Of a stretch of 64,000 nucleotides of DNA, positions 45,921 to 57,245 are shown piece after piece (the stretch's first letter is position 1; each line of letters starts with the position of its first letter). Position numbers and translations under genes: made by a program. This stretch comes from Catellatospora tritici (GTDB taxonomy: Bacteria; Actinomycetota; Actinomycetes; Mycobacteriales; Micromonosporaceae), in the NCBI RefSeq assembly GCF_019083965.1, contig NZ_JAHRCY010000014.1, positions 63,940-127,939 of the forward strand, written 5' to 3'. The notes under the pieces are model-generated. The model did no database searches. It saw only the letters and a list, made by a program, of their open reading frames with translations, and was not told the origin of the DNA.

Positions 45921-45945
45921 TCAGACCCCTCAGGAGAACCCCGCC

Positions 45946-46179
45946 ATGAATCAGCCGCAGCCGCGCTTCCTCACCCTGGAGCAGGTCGCCGAGGAGCTGA
46001 GCACGTCGGCGGCGCAGATCTACGCGCTGGTGCGCCGCGGCGAGCTGCCCGCCATCAGGCTCGGCGGCCGTGGTCAGTGGCGCGTGGAGCGCGCCCGGCT
46101 GGAGGAGTTCATCGGCAAGCTCTACGACGAGACGCAGCAGTACGTCAAGGACAACCCCCTGTCCGGCGGCGAGGACTGA
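45946..46179 (+). CDS. Small helix-turn-helix (excisionase/BldC-like) DNA-binding protein
   Basis: A 77-residue protein consisting of one MerR/excisionase-type winged helix: FLTLEQVAEELSTSAAQIYALVRRGELPAIRLGGRGQWRVERARLEEFIGKLYDE. The pattern (LT..EVA..L.....IY.LV..GELPA.R.G....R) is that of small actinobacterial regulators related to BldC, which bind direct repeats. AGGAGA precedes the ATG at 45946. It lies 95 bp before the Rv3235-like gene and shares a repeat motif with it, so the two may be co-regulated. Confidence 0.88.
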   Translation: MNQPQPRFLTLEQVAEELSTSAAQIYALVRRGELPAIRLGGRGQWRVERARLEEFIGKLYDETQQYVKDNPLSGGED

Positions 46180-46227
46180 GAGTTATCCACAGGCATTGAC
46201 CGTGCCCCATCCGTAGCCACAGAATTT

Positions 46228-46257
46228 CAAACGGAGGCAAACTCAAGCAAACTCAAG
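46228..46257 (+). promoter_or_regulatory. Three CAAAC repeats at 10-bp spacing before the Rv3235-like gene
   Basis: CAAAC occurs at 46228, 46238 and 46248, precisely 10 bp apart; the last two are in the repeated unit GCAAACTCAA. They lie 18-47 bp before the start codon, in a promoter position. A similar pair precedes the HTH gene (45898). Confidence 0.55.
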
Positions 46258-46274
46258 ATCTAGGTGGTGAACCC

Positions 46275-46793
46275 ATGACGGTGCTAGCGTCGCCGCCCGC
46301 CATCGCGCCGGGCGCGGTCCGCATCCACCGCGCGCCGCTGCTCGACCCGCCGTTCGACGACGAACTGCGCCCCACCACCTACCGGCCGGTCCGGCCCGAG
46401 CCACGCGAGGTGATCCCGCCCGAGGCGATCGCCGGGGCCTCGCCCGAGTGCCACACCACCGCGCTGCGCTTCCTCAACCTGTGCCTGGAGCTGTTCAACG
46501 GCTTCCGCGCCCCCAGCCAGCTGCGCCCGCTGCTGCGCGTCACCGAGGCCAACGACGTGCTCGACGAGCTGAGCCGCGCGGTGCGCCGCCTGGCCAAGAT
46601 GCGCCTGTCGCGGCGCAACGCCACCGCGCGCACTCCCGTCCGCCGCCGACAGCTGCGCACCTGCGAGCCCCGGCCCGGCGTCGCCGAGGTCGCCGCCGTG
46701 CTCAGCGACGGCCACAGCACCTGGTCGATCGCGTACCGGCTGGAGCGCGACGGCACCACCTGGCGCTGCACCGCCCTCACCGTCCTGCTCTGA
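46275..46793 (+). CDS. Rv3235-like protein
   Basis: A 172-residue soluble protein resembling the mycobacterial Rv3235 family, members of which lie near secA in many actinobacteria. The first 50 residues are Pro-rich and probably disordered; the core follows with ALRFLNLCLELFNGFRAPSQLRPLL, EANDVLDELSRAVRRLAK and a terminal beta sheet ending SDGHSTWSIAYRLERDGTTWRCTAL. Its function is unknown. ATG at 46275 with AGGTGG upstream. It is convergent with secA, separated by a terminator and repeat elements. Confidence 0.75.
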   Translation: MTVLASPPAIAPGAVRIHRAPLLDPPFDDELRPTTYRPVRPEPREVIPPEAIAGASPECHTTALRFLNLCLELFNGFRAPSQLRPLLRVTEANDVLDELSRAVRRLAKMRLSRRNATARTPVRRRQLRTCEPRPGVAEVAAVLSDGHSTWSIAYRLERDGTTWRCTALTVLL

Positions 46794-46929
46794 CCGGCTC
46801 CTCCAGCCACGACTCCCGGGGCGGACGCCTGCCCGCACGGCACCAGGCGGCGGCCGTTCCGGGTTCCACCACCACTGGAGGGGAGGAGTGCGGCGCGCAC
46901 GGCAGGGGCAGTCGGGCGCCGCACAAAAA

Positions 46930-46960
46930 CGGGAGGACCGCCATCCAGGCGGTCCTCCCG
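46930..46960 (-). terminator. Terminator of secA
   Basis: A perfect 13-bp stem CGGGAGGACCGCC / GGCGGTCCTCCCG with a 5-base loop; on the minus strand it is followed by TTTTTG. It lies 224 bp past the secA stop, after the repeat array, and may also stop the convergent Rv3235-like gene. Confidence 0.88.
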
Positions 46961-46988
46961 TTCGTCTTCAGCCCCAACCACCGACCCG

Positions 46989-47078
46989 CGATCGGCCGCC
47001 GACCGCATCGGTAAAGGAGCGTGACATCGCGCAGCGATGTAGCGACGCGCCGATGCGGTCGGCTTCAAAGGCCGATCG
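46989..47078. repeat. Composite hairpin element, family 4, copy B
   Basis: A 90-bp long hairpin: outer arms CGATCGGCC / GGCCGATCG, then CCGACCGCATCGG / CCGATGCGGTCGG, enclosing a core with GTAAAGGAGCGTG, CATCGC and GCGATG nearly identical to copy A (32333-32373). The arms differ in sequence from copy A but are still self-complementary. Together with the tandem hairpins that follow, it fills the secA 3' region. Confidence 0.8.
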
Positions 47079-47183
47079 CCGCGCCCGCGAAGGCGGGCGC
47101 CGGCAGCACAGCCGATCGCCGCGCCCGCGGAGGCGGGCGCCAGCAGCAGAGCCGATCGCCGCGCCCGCGGAGGCGGGCGCCAG
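47071..47183. repeat. Three tandem 40-bp GC hairpin units next to the secA stop
   Basis: Three copies of a 40-bp unit (start GCCGATCGCC, containing GCGCCCGCGGAGGCGGGCGC; one base differs in the first) begin at 47071, 47111 and 47151; the third runs into the secA stop codon. Each can form a stable 8-bp stem-loop. The unit matches the single hairpin after the M23 gene (32403-32422). Confidence 0.88.
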
Positions 47184-50024
<2,841 letters not shown>

Positions 50025-50200
50025 GGGTGTTCAACGCTCCCTAGACAGTCTGCCGACCCATCGTAGGCGCATCGGACGCGGAATCGTCACCCCTGGGGGA
50101 GAGAGCCACCAAGATCGGACAAGAAGTCCCAAAGTTCCCGCACGTCATCGCCCTAGAACCAGCGTGCGCCCAGCGCCCCGGGTATGTCAGGGTTGCCGCC

Positions 50201-50770
50201 ATGGCTTTCCGTTACGACGCGCCCCAGCCCGTGCTGCACACAGTCACCGAGGCGGGCGAGAAGATCACGTTGCGCCCCGCCGAGCTGAAGGACGCCGCAG
50301 GTGTCCTGGCCACCTGCACCGACCCGGAGACCCTGCGCTGGACCACCGTCCCGCTCGGCTACGACCACGAGATGGCGGCCGGTTTCGCCACCGAGTACGC
50401 GCCGGGCTGGTGGCAGCGCCACGAGGGCGCCTGCTGGGTCGTCGCCGACGCCGAGGACACCTACGTCGGGCAGCTCGACCTGCGCATCGGCAAGGACCCC
50501 GAGGTCGCCGATGTGGGCTTCGTCACCGCGCCGTACGCTCGCGGCCGCGGCTACATGACCGCCGCCCTGCGCGCCGCGGCCGAGTACGGGCTACGCGAGC
50601 TGGGCGTGGTGCGCGTCGAGTGGAAGGCGCACGTCGGCAACGAAGGCTCGCGCCGCGTGGCGGAGAAGGCGGGCTTCAGCTTCGAAGGGGTGCAGCGCAG
50701 CGGGTGCGCGCACCGCGGCGAGCGGCGTGACGCGTGGACCGCGGCGCTGGTGCGGGAGGACCTGGCATGA
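50201..50770 (+). CDS. GNAT family acetyltransferase (RimJ/RimL-like)
   Basis: A 189-residue acetyl-CoA-dependent N-acetyltransferase. LRPAELKDAAGVLATCTDPETLRWTTV is the usual N-terminal part, and the acetyl-CoA-binding loop is VTAPYARGRGYMTAALRAA (Q/RxxGxG/A type). VEWKAHVGNEGSRRVAEKAGFSFEGV is characteristic of the group that acetylates ribosomal protein N-termini or small amines. Start ATG at 50201. Its stop overlaps the start of the next GNAT gene (ATGA), so both come from one transcript, divergent from secA. Substrate unknown. Confidence 0.88.
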   Translation: MAFRYDAPQPVLHTVTEAGEKITLRPAELKDAAGVLATCTDPETLRWTTVPLGYDHEMAAGFATEYAPGWWQRHEGACWVVADAEDTYVGQLDLRIGKDPEVADVGFVTAPYARGRGYMTAALRAAAEYGLRELGVVRVEWKAHVGNEGSRRVAEKAGFSFEGVQRSGCAHRGERRDAWTAALVREDLA

Positions 50771-51876
50771 GTGAGGCGGTCGTCGACGGGGGCGCGGTGC
50801 GACTGCGCCCGTGGACCGACGCGGACATCGAGGACAGGGCGCGGGCCTGCGACGACCCGGAGATCGCGCGGTACCTGCCGGATCTGGCGTCGCCGCACAC
50901 CACCGACGACGCCCGCCGGTGGATCGCCGAGGGTGCCCCGGCGACCTGGCAGGCGGGCGGCGCGGCCTGGGCGGTCGTCGACCCGGCCACCGACCGCCTG
51001 CTCGGCGGGGCGAGCATGCTGCCGGTCGGGCCGTCGCGCAACCACGCCGCGATCGGCTACTGGACGGCGCCGTGGGCGCGCCGTCAGGGGGTGGCCGTCG
51101 CGGCGGCCCGCGCGGTGGCGGACTGGGCCCTGCGCGAGCGCGGCTGCGTCCGCCTGGAGCTGCTCACCGCGGCCACCAACGCGGCCAGCCAGCGGGTGGC
51201 GCTGGCGGCGGGTTTCACCCGGGAGGGGGTACGGCGCGGCGCCGGGACCGACCGGTCGGGAGCGCAGACGGACCTGACCGCGTTCGTCCGGCTCGCCGCC
51301 GACTCCGGTGACCGGGTCGCCCCGGGCCTGCCCGACTTCCCCGGCGGGCAGCTGACCGACGGCCGGGTGGTGCTGCGGCGGCTGACCCTGGCCGACGCCG
51401 ATGACGTGTACGCCCTGCAGAGCCTGCCCGAGGTCGCCAAGACCAACCTGGGCGGCCCGATCACCCCGGAGCACCTGCGCTACCGCTGTGAGCGGGCCGA
51501 GTCGGAGTGGCTGGCGGGCGCCCGCGCCGACTGCGCCATCCTCGACGCGGCCACCGGCGCGTTCGCGGGCGACATCGGCCTGTTCTACCAGGAACCCTTC
51601 ACCCGCCAGGCGCTGATCGGCTACGGCCTGCGGCCGGAGTTCCGGGGCCGGGGCATGGCCACCAGCGCGGCGCGCCTGATCAGCGACTGGGCCCTGGAGC
51701 AGGCCGGGATCATCCGGGTGTGCGCGGGGACGTTCCCCTACAACGAGGCGTCGCGCAACGTGCTGCGGCGGGCCGGGTTCGAGCAGGAGGCCTACCTGAA
51801 GGCCAAGCTGCCGGGCCGCGACGGCGGGCGAATCGACGACATCCAGTTCGTACGGATCGCGGAGCAGTACCGCTGA
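50767..51876 (+). CDS. Tandem double GNAT acetyltransferase
   Basis: A 369-residue protein with two GNAT domains in a row. The first (about 9-170) carries TAPWARRQGVAVAAARAVADWAL and NAASQRVALAAGFTREGV; the second (about 195-365) carries LRPEFRGRGMATSAARLISDWAL and NEASRNVLRRAGFEQEAY. Both keep the acetyl-CoA loop. The pair could act as an internal dimer with two sites. It overlaps the upstream single-domain GNAT gene by four bases, suggesting that all three domains descend from one duplication series. Substrates are unknown. Confidence 0.87.
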   Translation: MSEAVVDGGAVRLRPWTDADIEDRARACDDPEIARYLPDLASPHTTDDARRWIAEGAPATWQAGGAAWAVVDPATDRLLGGASMLPVGPSRNHAAIGYWTAPWARRQGVAVAAARAVADWALRERGCVRLELLTAATNAASQRVALAAGFTREGVRRGAGTDRSGAQTDLTAFVRLAADSGDRVAPGLPDFPGGQLTDGRVVLRRLTLADADDVYALQSLPEVAKTNLGGPITPEHLRYRCERAESEWLAGARADCAILDAATGAFAGDIGLFYQEPFTRQALIGYGLRPEFRGRGMATSAARLISDWALEQAGIIRVCAGTFPYNEASRNVLRRAGFEQEAYLKAKLPGRDGGRIDDIQFVRIAEQYR

Positions 51877-51888
51877 GCAGGCAAAAGG

Positions 51889-51939
51889 ACGGTGACCCGG
51901 CCCCCGGCGGTGCGAGACCACCGGGTGCCAGGTCACCGT
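51889..51939 (+). terminator. Hairpin after the GNAT operon
   Basis: Arms ACGGTGACC / GGTCACCGT with an inner CCCGGCGGT...ACCACCGGG stem form a branched hairpin starting 12 bp past the stop, between converging genes (GNAT and hpf). Confidence 0.65.
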
Positions 51940-51967
51940 TCCCAGAGGAGGGTGACCACGAGCAACG

Positions 51968-52585
51968 TCACCAGGCGAGGGTGAGCAGGCCGTAGTCGTA
52001 GGCCCGACGGCGGTAGACCACGCAGGGCCGGCCGCTGTCCTTGTCATGGAACAGGTAGAAGTCGTGCCCGACGAGCTCCATCTGGTAGAGCGCGTCGTCG
52101 ATCGTCATCGGTTCGCCGGAGAACTCCTTCTCTCGCACGATGTGCCAGGGCTGCTCCTCGTCTTCCATCGTCGCGACGGAACCGGTACGGGACAGCGAAG
52201 CGGCGGCGAGGTCACCGGGGGGTTCGAAGAGAGGCAGTCCCGCGGTCGCGGCGGCGACGGAGATCGGCGCGCGGCGGCCGCGGTGCACCCGGCGGCGGTC
52301 GGCCGCCTTGCGCATCTGGCGGTCGAGACGTTCGATGGCCATGTCGAGTGCGCTGTAGAAGTCACCGGCGGCGCCGACGGCGCGGATAACGGGACCGCGG
52401 GTGACACAGGTGATCTCAACGTGCTGGCAGGAATCGGCTTGGCGCGGGTTGCGCTCGTGGATTAGCTCGACGTCGATTTCAATGATCTTCTGGTCGTAAC
52501 GCTCGATCTTCTGCAGCTTGTCGGCCACGTGCACCTTGTAGTGCTCGGGCACTTCGACGTTACGACCCTTGACCTCGATGTCCAC
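51968..52585 (-). CDS. hpf: Long-form ribosome hibernation promoting factor
   Basis: A 205-residue protein that binds the decoding site of idle 70S ribosomes and, through its C-terminal domain, joins them into inactive 100S dimers. Residues 1-100 form the YfiA-like domain (VDIEVKGRNVEVPEHYKVHVADKLQKIERYD), with an HVEITCV strand; a linker (about 105-145) leads to the dimerisation domain (KEFSGEPMTIDDALYQMELVGHDFYLFHDKDSGRPCVVYRRR). The GTG at 52585 has GGGAGGT upstream. The 271-bp upstream spacer (52586-52856) has a CCCCGG...CCGGGG hairpin and no gene. Confidence 0.96.
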   Translation of the reverse strand: MDIEVKGRNVEVPEHYKVHVADKLQKIERYDQKIIEIDVELIHERNPRQADSCQHVEITCVTRGPVIRAVGAAGDFYSALDMAIERLDRQMRKAADRRRVHRGRRAPISVAAATAGLPLFEPPGDLAAASLSRTGSVATMEDEEQPWHIVREKEFSGEPMTIDDALYQMELVGHDFYLFHDKDSGRPCVVYRRRAYDYGLLTLAW

Positions 52586-52856
52586 GCCTGACCTCCCACG
52601 GTCTGTCCGAAAAACTGGACACCCCGGCGATCTGCTCCGGGGCGCACTTACGTAAGCCCCTTCCGACGCTCGTGCCACCTCTTACAGTGGCCTCCATCAG
52701 GTGGTTGGCTTCTGACGCTAGCCGCTGGACAGCCTCTCGTCATCCCTTGTACCAAGACTGTTTTGACGAGATTCGCCCTTTCGGTACCACGCGTCACCGA
52801 GCCGTCACCGGCTGCCGATCAGGCCATTATGCGGAAGTTTCCGGCATATTTCTCGG

Positions 52857-53597
52857 TCAGGCACGGGTCCGGCGTGTCGCGGCGAGAGTGACGCATGCAT
52901 CAACCCGTACCCCCGCATTCGCCAAACATGCCGCCGCGGCCGAAAGAGTCGCGCCCGTGGTGATGATGTCGTCGAGCAGCACCACCACCGACCCGGCGGC
53001 GGCCCGGCGCGCCGCGGCCAGCTGGCCCGGCGCCGTGGTGAACCCACCCAGCGCGGCCAGCGCCCGCTGCGCCGAGCTCAGCTGGGTAGAGTCGGCCTTG
53101 GGCAGGGCGCGCAGCGGCTGCGCCACCCCGACCCGGCGGCCCGCCTCGCGCAGCCGGGCGGCTGTGCCCCGCGACAGCAGCAGCATGTGGTCGCCATGGC
53201 GCGCCCGCGCCGCCGCGGCCGTGTCCGGCACGTGCAGCAGCAGCACCGGGGAGCTCGGCACCACGGCGGCGACCGCCTCGGCCAGCAGCGCGCCCAGCGG
53301 CCGGGCCAGCCGGTGCCGACCGCGTTCCTTGTACGCCAGCAGCAGCTCCCGCAGCCGCCCGTCGTAGTCGCCGAGGGTGACGCACTCGGGCAGGCCGTCC
53401 GGCGCGGGCTGCGGCCGGGTGGGCCGGGCCCGCAGGCCCTCCAGCTCGCGGGCGCAGCCTTCGCAGACCTCGAACCGCAGCGGCAGGCCCTCCTGCCCGC
53501 ACCCGGCGCAGGCGGCGGGCAGCACCAGGTCGCTCAGCGCACCCCACAGGGCGGTCGCGGCGGCACCCGCCCGAGCACGGCGGACCCCCGGCGGCAC
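52857..53597 (-). CDS. comF: ComF family phosphoribosyltransferase-like protein
   Basis: A 246-residue protein of the ComF family, linked to DNA uptake in naturally competent bacteria. An N-terminal zinc ribbon is formed by Cys30/Cys33 (CAGC) and Cys45/Cys48 (CEGC), and the C-terminal half is a phosphoribosyltransferase fold with the PRPP loop VVVLLDDIITTGATLSAAA. Its biochemical activity is unproven. It begins 4 bp after the lpqB stop on the same strand, at the end of the mtrA-mtrB-lpqB operon, as in other actinobacteria. Confidence 0.93.
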   Translation of the reverse strand: MPPGVRRARAGAAATALWGALSDLVLPAACAGCGQEGLPLRFEVCEGCARELEGLRARPTRPQPAPDGLPECVTLGDYDGRLRELLLAYKERGRHRLARPLGALLAEAVAAVVPSSPVLLLHVPDTAAAARARHGDHMLLLSRGTAARLREAGRRVGVAQPLRALPKADSTQLSSAQRALAALGGFTTAPGQLAAARRAAAGSVVVLLDDIITTGATLSAAAACLANAGVRVDACVTLAATRRTRA

Positions 53598-53600
53598 GGC

Positions 53601-55445
53601 TCAGCCCTCGAAGCAGGCGGCGGAGACGGTCGGCGGCGTCGGCGGGCTGGGCGAGGCCGTGGGCGAGAGTGCCGAGGCCGAGGCCGAAGGTGTGGGCGTG
53701 GGCGACGACACCAGGAACTGGCTCAGTGGCTCAGGGTCGCGGATGGTGTTGCCGAACACCTGGTACGCCGAGCCGTCCATGTCGAGCAGCAGGTTCAGGC
53801 CCGGACCGGTGATCGGGTTGTCGACGTACGCGACCAGGTTCGAGATCTCGGTGTGCAGCCGGGCCGGGCTCAGCTTGTCCGAGCGCAGCACCCCGTCCAC
53901 GGTGATCTCGAAGAGCAGCACCTCCTGGTCGGGGCTGAGCCCGGCGATGACCAGGTGGTCCTCCTTGGTGAAGGCCACCCCCTTCAGGTCGCTGAGCCCG
54001 GTCGGCACCAGTCTCGGCTGGCCGATCGAGAACGAGGTGACCCGGTTGGAATCGCGGATCAGCGTGGCCACGTACAGCTTTCCGCCGATGACCAGCGCCA
54101 TCCGGCGGCCGTCGGGGGCCACCGACATCGCGGTGACCTTGCCGGGCAGTCGTTCGGCGTGCACGGGCGCGTGCCCGCCCTCGACGTCCACGGCATAGAT
54201 CTCGCCGTTCACGATCACCAGGAGTTTGGACTTGCCACGGTCTAGCCAGGTCGGTGCCGACATGCTCTCGCCGTCAAGCCCGCTGTACAGGATCCGGTCG
54301 ACCGCGCCGATCCACAGCTGGTGGTGGCCGTAGCGCTTGCGCACCAGCGCCACCGCCTCCGCCCGGCGCGACACCGCGGCGACGACAACGTTCTGGTTGA
54401 CGTTGCCCAGCGCCAGCGGCGCGGTGGCCGGGCCCGAGCGCAGGCGGTGCAGGCTGCCGTCGACCACCGCGTAGCGGCGCGGCTCGTCCGCCAGCGTGCC
54501 CTCGAGCACCGCCGCGTTCTTCGACAGGTAGGCCGTGCTCGTGGTGACGGGCACGCCCTCGGTGCGCAACTGCAGGCCACGGTTGGAGCGGTCCGGCCGC
54601 AGGGTCCACCACAGCTGCGCGGCCAGGTTGTCCAGCGCGGTCGCGTCGGAGACGCTGGCGGTCAGGTTGACCGTCACGTTGTCGGCGCTCAACGTGATGT
54701 TGCCCCGCCGCGCGGTGCCCTCGGGCAGGCGCGCCACCGCCCGGTCCAGCCACGACGACGGCCCGTTGACCAGCCATTCCAGCAGTCGGTTGCCCTGCTG
54801 TTCCGGCGGCACCGCGCGCGGCAGGTAGCGCAGGTCGGGCACGAGCGTCGAGGCGTCCCCGCTGCTGAGGAAGTAGATGGGCCGCACGTCGTAGTATTTC
54901 GCCACCGCCGTGTCGATGAGCAGCAGGTCGTTGGGCGGCTTGGTGATGACCAACCCCGGCCCGGTCGCCGACTTCTCCACCTCGATGGTGTAGGTCTTCT
55001 GGGTCAGCCGGGGCGGCTCGATCCGCCCGTCCGGCGTCAGCACGCCGAGGTGCTGCACCGAGAAGTAGACGCCCTTGACGTCGGTGCGGGTCGGCTGCGT
55101 GGTGAGCCGGACGAGGTTCACCTCGGTGCCGGGACTCCACTCCTCGATCGCCGCGGGGCTGAGGTAGCTCTTGAGCACCTCCATCACCTGCGCGTGCGAA
55201 GCCTGCGTCCCGTGGTCGCCCGCCGACGCCTGGAGAAACTCCGTCACCAGCACGCTGGGCACCTCGGTGGGTGTGCGCTTGGGCGGAGTGGCCAGGGCGG
55301 CCGGCGCCACGCCGGGTCCGGCCGTGGGGCCCGGCCCATCGCGCACCACCTCGTCGCCGGGGCTGATGCCGCAGGCACCCAACGCCAGCGCGGCGCCGGC
55401 CCCGGAGAACAGGCCGAGCAGGCGGCGCCGGTCAAGCCCGGTCAC
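53601..55445 (-). CDS. lpqB: Lipoprotein LpqB (MtrAB accessory)
   Basis: A 614-residue lipoprotein that modulates the MtrB sensor. The signal peptide ends in the lipobox ALGACG with lipid-bearing Cys25. The N-terminal GerMN-like domains (about 60-300) precede a beta-propeller C-terminal part and a Ser/Pro/Thr tail. The signal starts LDRRRLLGLFSG, which resembles a twin-arginine motif, so export by Tat is possible. The GTG start overlaps the mtrB stop by four bases, and comF follows. Confidence 0.96.
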   Translation of the reverse strand: MTGLDRRRLLGLFSGAGAALALGACGISPGDEVVRDGPGPTAGPGVAPAALATPPKRTPTEVPSVLVTEFLQASAGDHGTQASHAQVMEVLKSYLSPAAIEEWSPGTEVNLVRLTTQPTRTDVKGVYFSVQHLGVLTPDGRIEPPRLTQKTYTIEVEKSATGPGLVITKPPNDLLLIDTAVAKYYDVRPIYFLSSGDASTLVPDLRYLPRAVPPEQQGNRLLEWLVNGPSSWLDRAVARLPEGTARRGNITLSADNVTVNLTASVSDATALDNLAAQLWWTLRPDRSNRGLQLRTEGVPVTTSTAYLSKNAAVLEGTLADEPRRYAVVDGSLHRLRSGPATAPLALGNVNQNVVVAAVSRRAEAVALVRKRYGHHQLWIGAVDRILYSGLDGESMSAPTWLDRGKSKLLVIVNGEIYAVDVEGGHAPVHAERLPGKVTAMSVAPDGRRMALVIGGKLYVATLIRDSNRVTSFSIGQPRLVPTGLSDLKGVAFTKEDHLVIAGLSPDQEVLLFEITVDGVLRSDKLSPARLHTEISNLVAYVDNPITGPGLNLLLDMDGSAYQVFGNTIRDPEPLSQFLVSSPTPTPSASASALSPTASPSPPTPPTVSAACFEG

Positions 55446-57232
55446 GCCGCGGCTCCCTGCGGACGCGCCCGGTCCTGCGCACCGTCGCGCGGGGCGGGCA
55501 GCTCGGCGGGCACCAGCGGCAGCGGCGAGCCGACGAGGCGGCCGCCGGCGCGCACGGGCAGGGTCAGCCGGAACTGGGCGCCCCGGCCGGGCGCGCCCCA
55601 GGCCTCCAGCCAGCCGCCGTGCAGGCGGGCGTCCTCCAGGCTGATGGACAGCCCGAGGCCGGTGCCGCCGGTCTGCCTGGCCCGGGACGGGTCGGCCCGC
55701 CAGAACCGGTTGAACACCAGCTTCTCCTCCCCCGCCTTCAGCCCCACGCCGTGGTCGCGCACCGTGATCGCGACGGCCCGGTTGTCCACCCCCAGCGTCA
55801 CCACCACCGGCTTGCCCTCGGCGTGGTCGACCGCGTTGCCGACCAGGTTGCGCAGGATGCGCTCCACCCGGCGACCGTCGATCTCCGCGATCACCGGCGG
55901 GTCGGGCGCGACCAGCTCCAGCGACACGTTCAGGCGCTCGGCGACCGGCTCCAGTCGCTCGGTCACCCGGCGCACCACGGTGACCAGGTCCGTCGGCTCG
56001 GCGTCAAGCATGGCGAACCCCGCGTCGAAGCGGCTGATCTCCAGCAGGTCGGTCAACAGCTCCTCGAACCGATCCAGCTCGCCCAGCAGCAGCTCGGCGC
56101 TGCGGGCCACGGCCGGTTCGAAGCTGTCGCGCTCGGAGTGGATCAGGTCGGCCGCCATCCGGACGGTGGTCAGCGGCGTACGCAGCTCGTGCGAGACGTC
56201 GGAGGTGAACCGCCGCTGCAGGCGCGACATCTCCTCCAGCCGGACGATCTGCCGCTGCAGGTTGGCCGCCATCTGGTTGAACGCGTCCGCCAGCAGGGCC
56301 AGCTCGTCCTCGCCCTTGACGGCCATCCGCTGGTCGAGCAGGCCTGCCGACAGGCGCTGGGCGGTCCGGGCGGCGACGCGCACCGGGCTGACCGTCGCCC
56401 GGGTGACCAGCGCCGTCACGACCCCCAGCAGGAGGACCAGCGCCGCGCCGATGTAGTTGATGGTCGACCGGATGTCCTCGGCGATGGCCATCTGGCTGTC
56501 GACGGGGAAGAGGTAGTAGAGCTGCACCGAACCGTGCTTCCAGCGGGTCGGGACGGGCGAGCCGTACACGAGGTAGGTGCCCTGGCCCTCGTCGCCGCCT
56601 AGGTCGGCGGTGACGTACTGATGGCTGGACCCGCCCGCCATCACGTCGTCCTCCAGGGCCTTGGTGATGGCCTTGCCGACGTCGTGACCCTGCGGCCACA
56701 CCAGGCCCTCGCTGGGCAGCGTCCGCGCGGGCTCGTCCTTGAACCGCATCGCCACCACCACGCCGCTGGCGTCCGAGCGCTGCCCGGCCAGGGAGCTGAG
56801 CAGCAGCGTGATGTCTTGGGTGATCTTGGGGTCCTCGGCGGTGAGCATGATGTTCATCTGCTCGGTCGCGTCGACGACGCCGTTGTCGAACCGCTGCTTG
56901 GCCTCCTGCCCGACACCGCCCAGCAGCGCGTCGGTGCTGCGCTTGGCGACCAGGTAGCCGAACCCGCCGACCAGCACGCTGGAGGACAGCAGGGTGATGG
57001 TGACCATGCGCAGCTGCAGCGAGCGGCGCCAGGTGCGCCGACCCTGCCGCAGCACGGGCGCGACCTTGCGTGCCGCCGGGCGCAGCGCGGGCACCCGGGC
57101 GGCCCGGCGGACCAGGCGGCCGAGCCCGGTCGCCAGCCGGGCGGCCCGCGAGGCGGACGCGCCGGAGCGGCCGTCGTCGTCGCCCTCGGCGGCGCTGGAC
57201 AGCAGGTCGGGGCGGGGGGCGGGGGTGGTCAC
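55442..57232 (-). CDS. mtrB: Sensor histidine kinase MtrB
   Basis: A 596-residue membrane kinase. A long basic cytoplasmic start (1-75) precedes membrane helix 1 (about 76-97); the extracytoplasmic sensor (about 98-256) ends at helix 2 (257-278), then HAMP, the H-box RRFTSDVSHELRTPLTTVRM with His348, and the ATPase domain (NLVGNAVDHAEG, DHGVGL, GTGLGLS). It phosphorylates MtrA and in actinobacteria controls cell-wall turnover and division genes. Gene order mtrA-mtrB-lpqB, with a 13-bp gap to mtrA. Confidence 0.97.
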   Translation of the reverse strand: MTTPAPRPDLLSSAAEGDDDGRSGASASRAARLATGLGRLVRRAARVPALRPAARKVAPVLRQGRRTWRRSLQLRMVTITLLSSSVLVGGFGYLVAKRSTDALLGGVGQEAKQRFDNGVVDATEQMNIMLTAEDPKITQDITLLLSSLAGQRSDASGVVVAMRFKDEPARTLPSEGLVWPQGHDVGKAITKALEDDVMAGGSSHQYVTADLGGDEGQGTYLVYGSPVPTRWKHGSVQLYYLFPVDSQMAIAEDIRSTINYIGAALVLLLGVVTALVTRATVSPVRVAARTAQRLSAGLLDQRMAVKGEDELALLADAFNQMAANLQRQIVRLEEMSRLQRRFTSDVSHELRTPLTTVRMAADLIHSERDSFEPAVARSAELLLGELDRFEELLTDLLEISRFDAGFAMLDAEPTDLVTVVRRVTERLEPVAERLNVSLELVAPDPPVIAEIDGRRVERILRNLVGNAVDHAEGKPVVVTLGVDNRAVAITVRDHGVGLKAGEEKLVFNRFWRADPSRARQTGGTGLGLSISLEDARLHGGWLEAWGAPGRGAQFRLTLPVRAGGRLVGSPLPLVPAELPAPRDGAQDRARPQGAAA

Positions 57233-57245
57233 AGCGTGGGCAAGA

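Noticed and set aside
46183..46191. TTATCCACA, a perfect DnaA-box consensus, between the HTH and Rv3235-like genes
   Set aside because: It is a single box without a cluster, AT-rich unwinding region or dnaA/dnaN neighbours, so it is not an origin.
47071..47183. Regular 40-bp repeats suggesting a CRISPR array
   Set aside because: The units follow each other without spacers, and no cas gene is present in the window.
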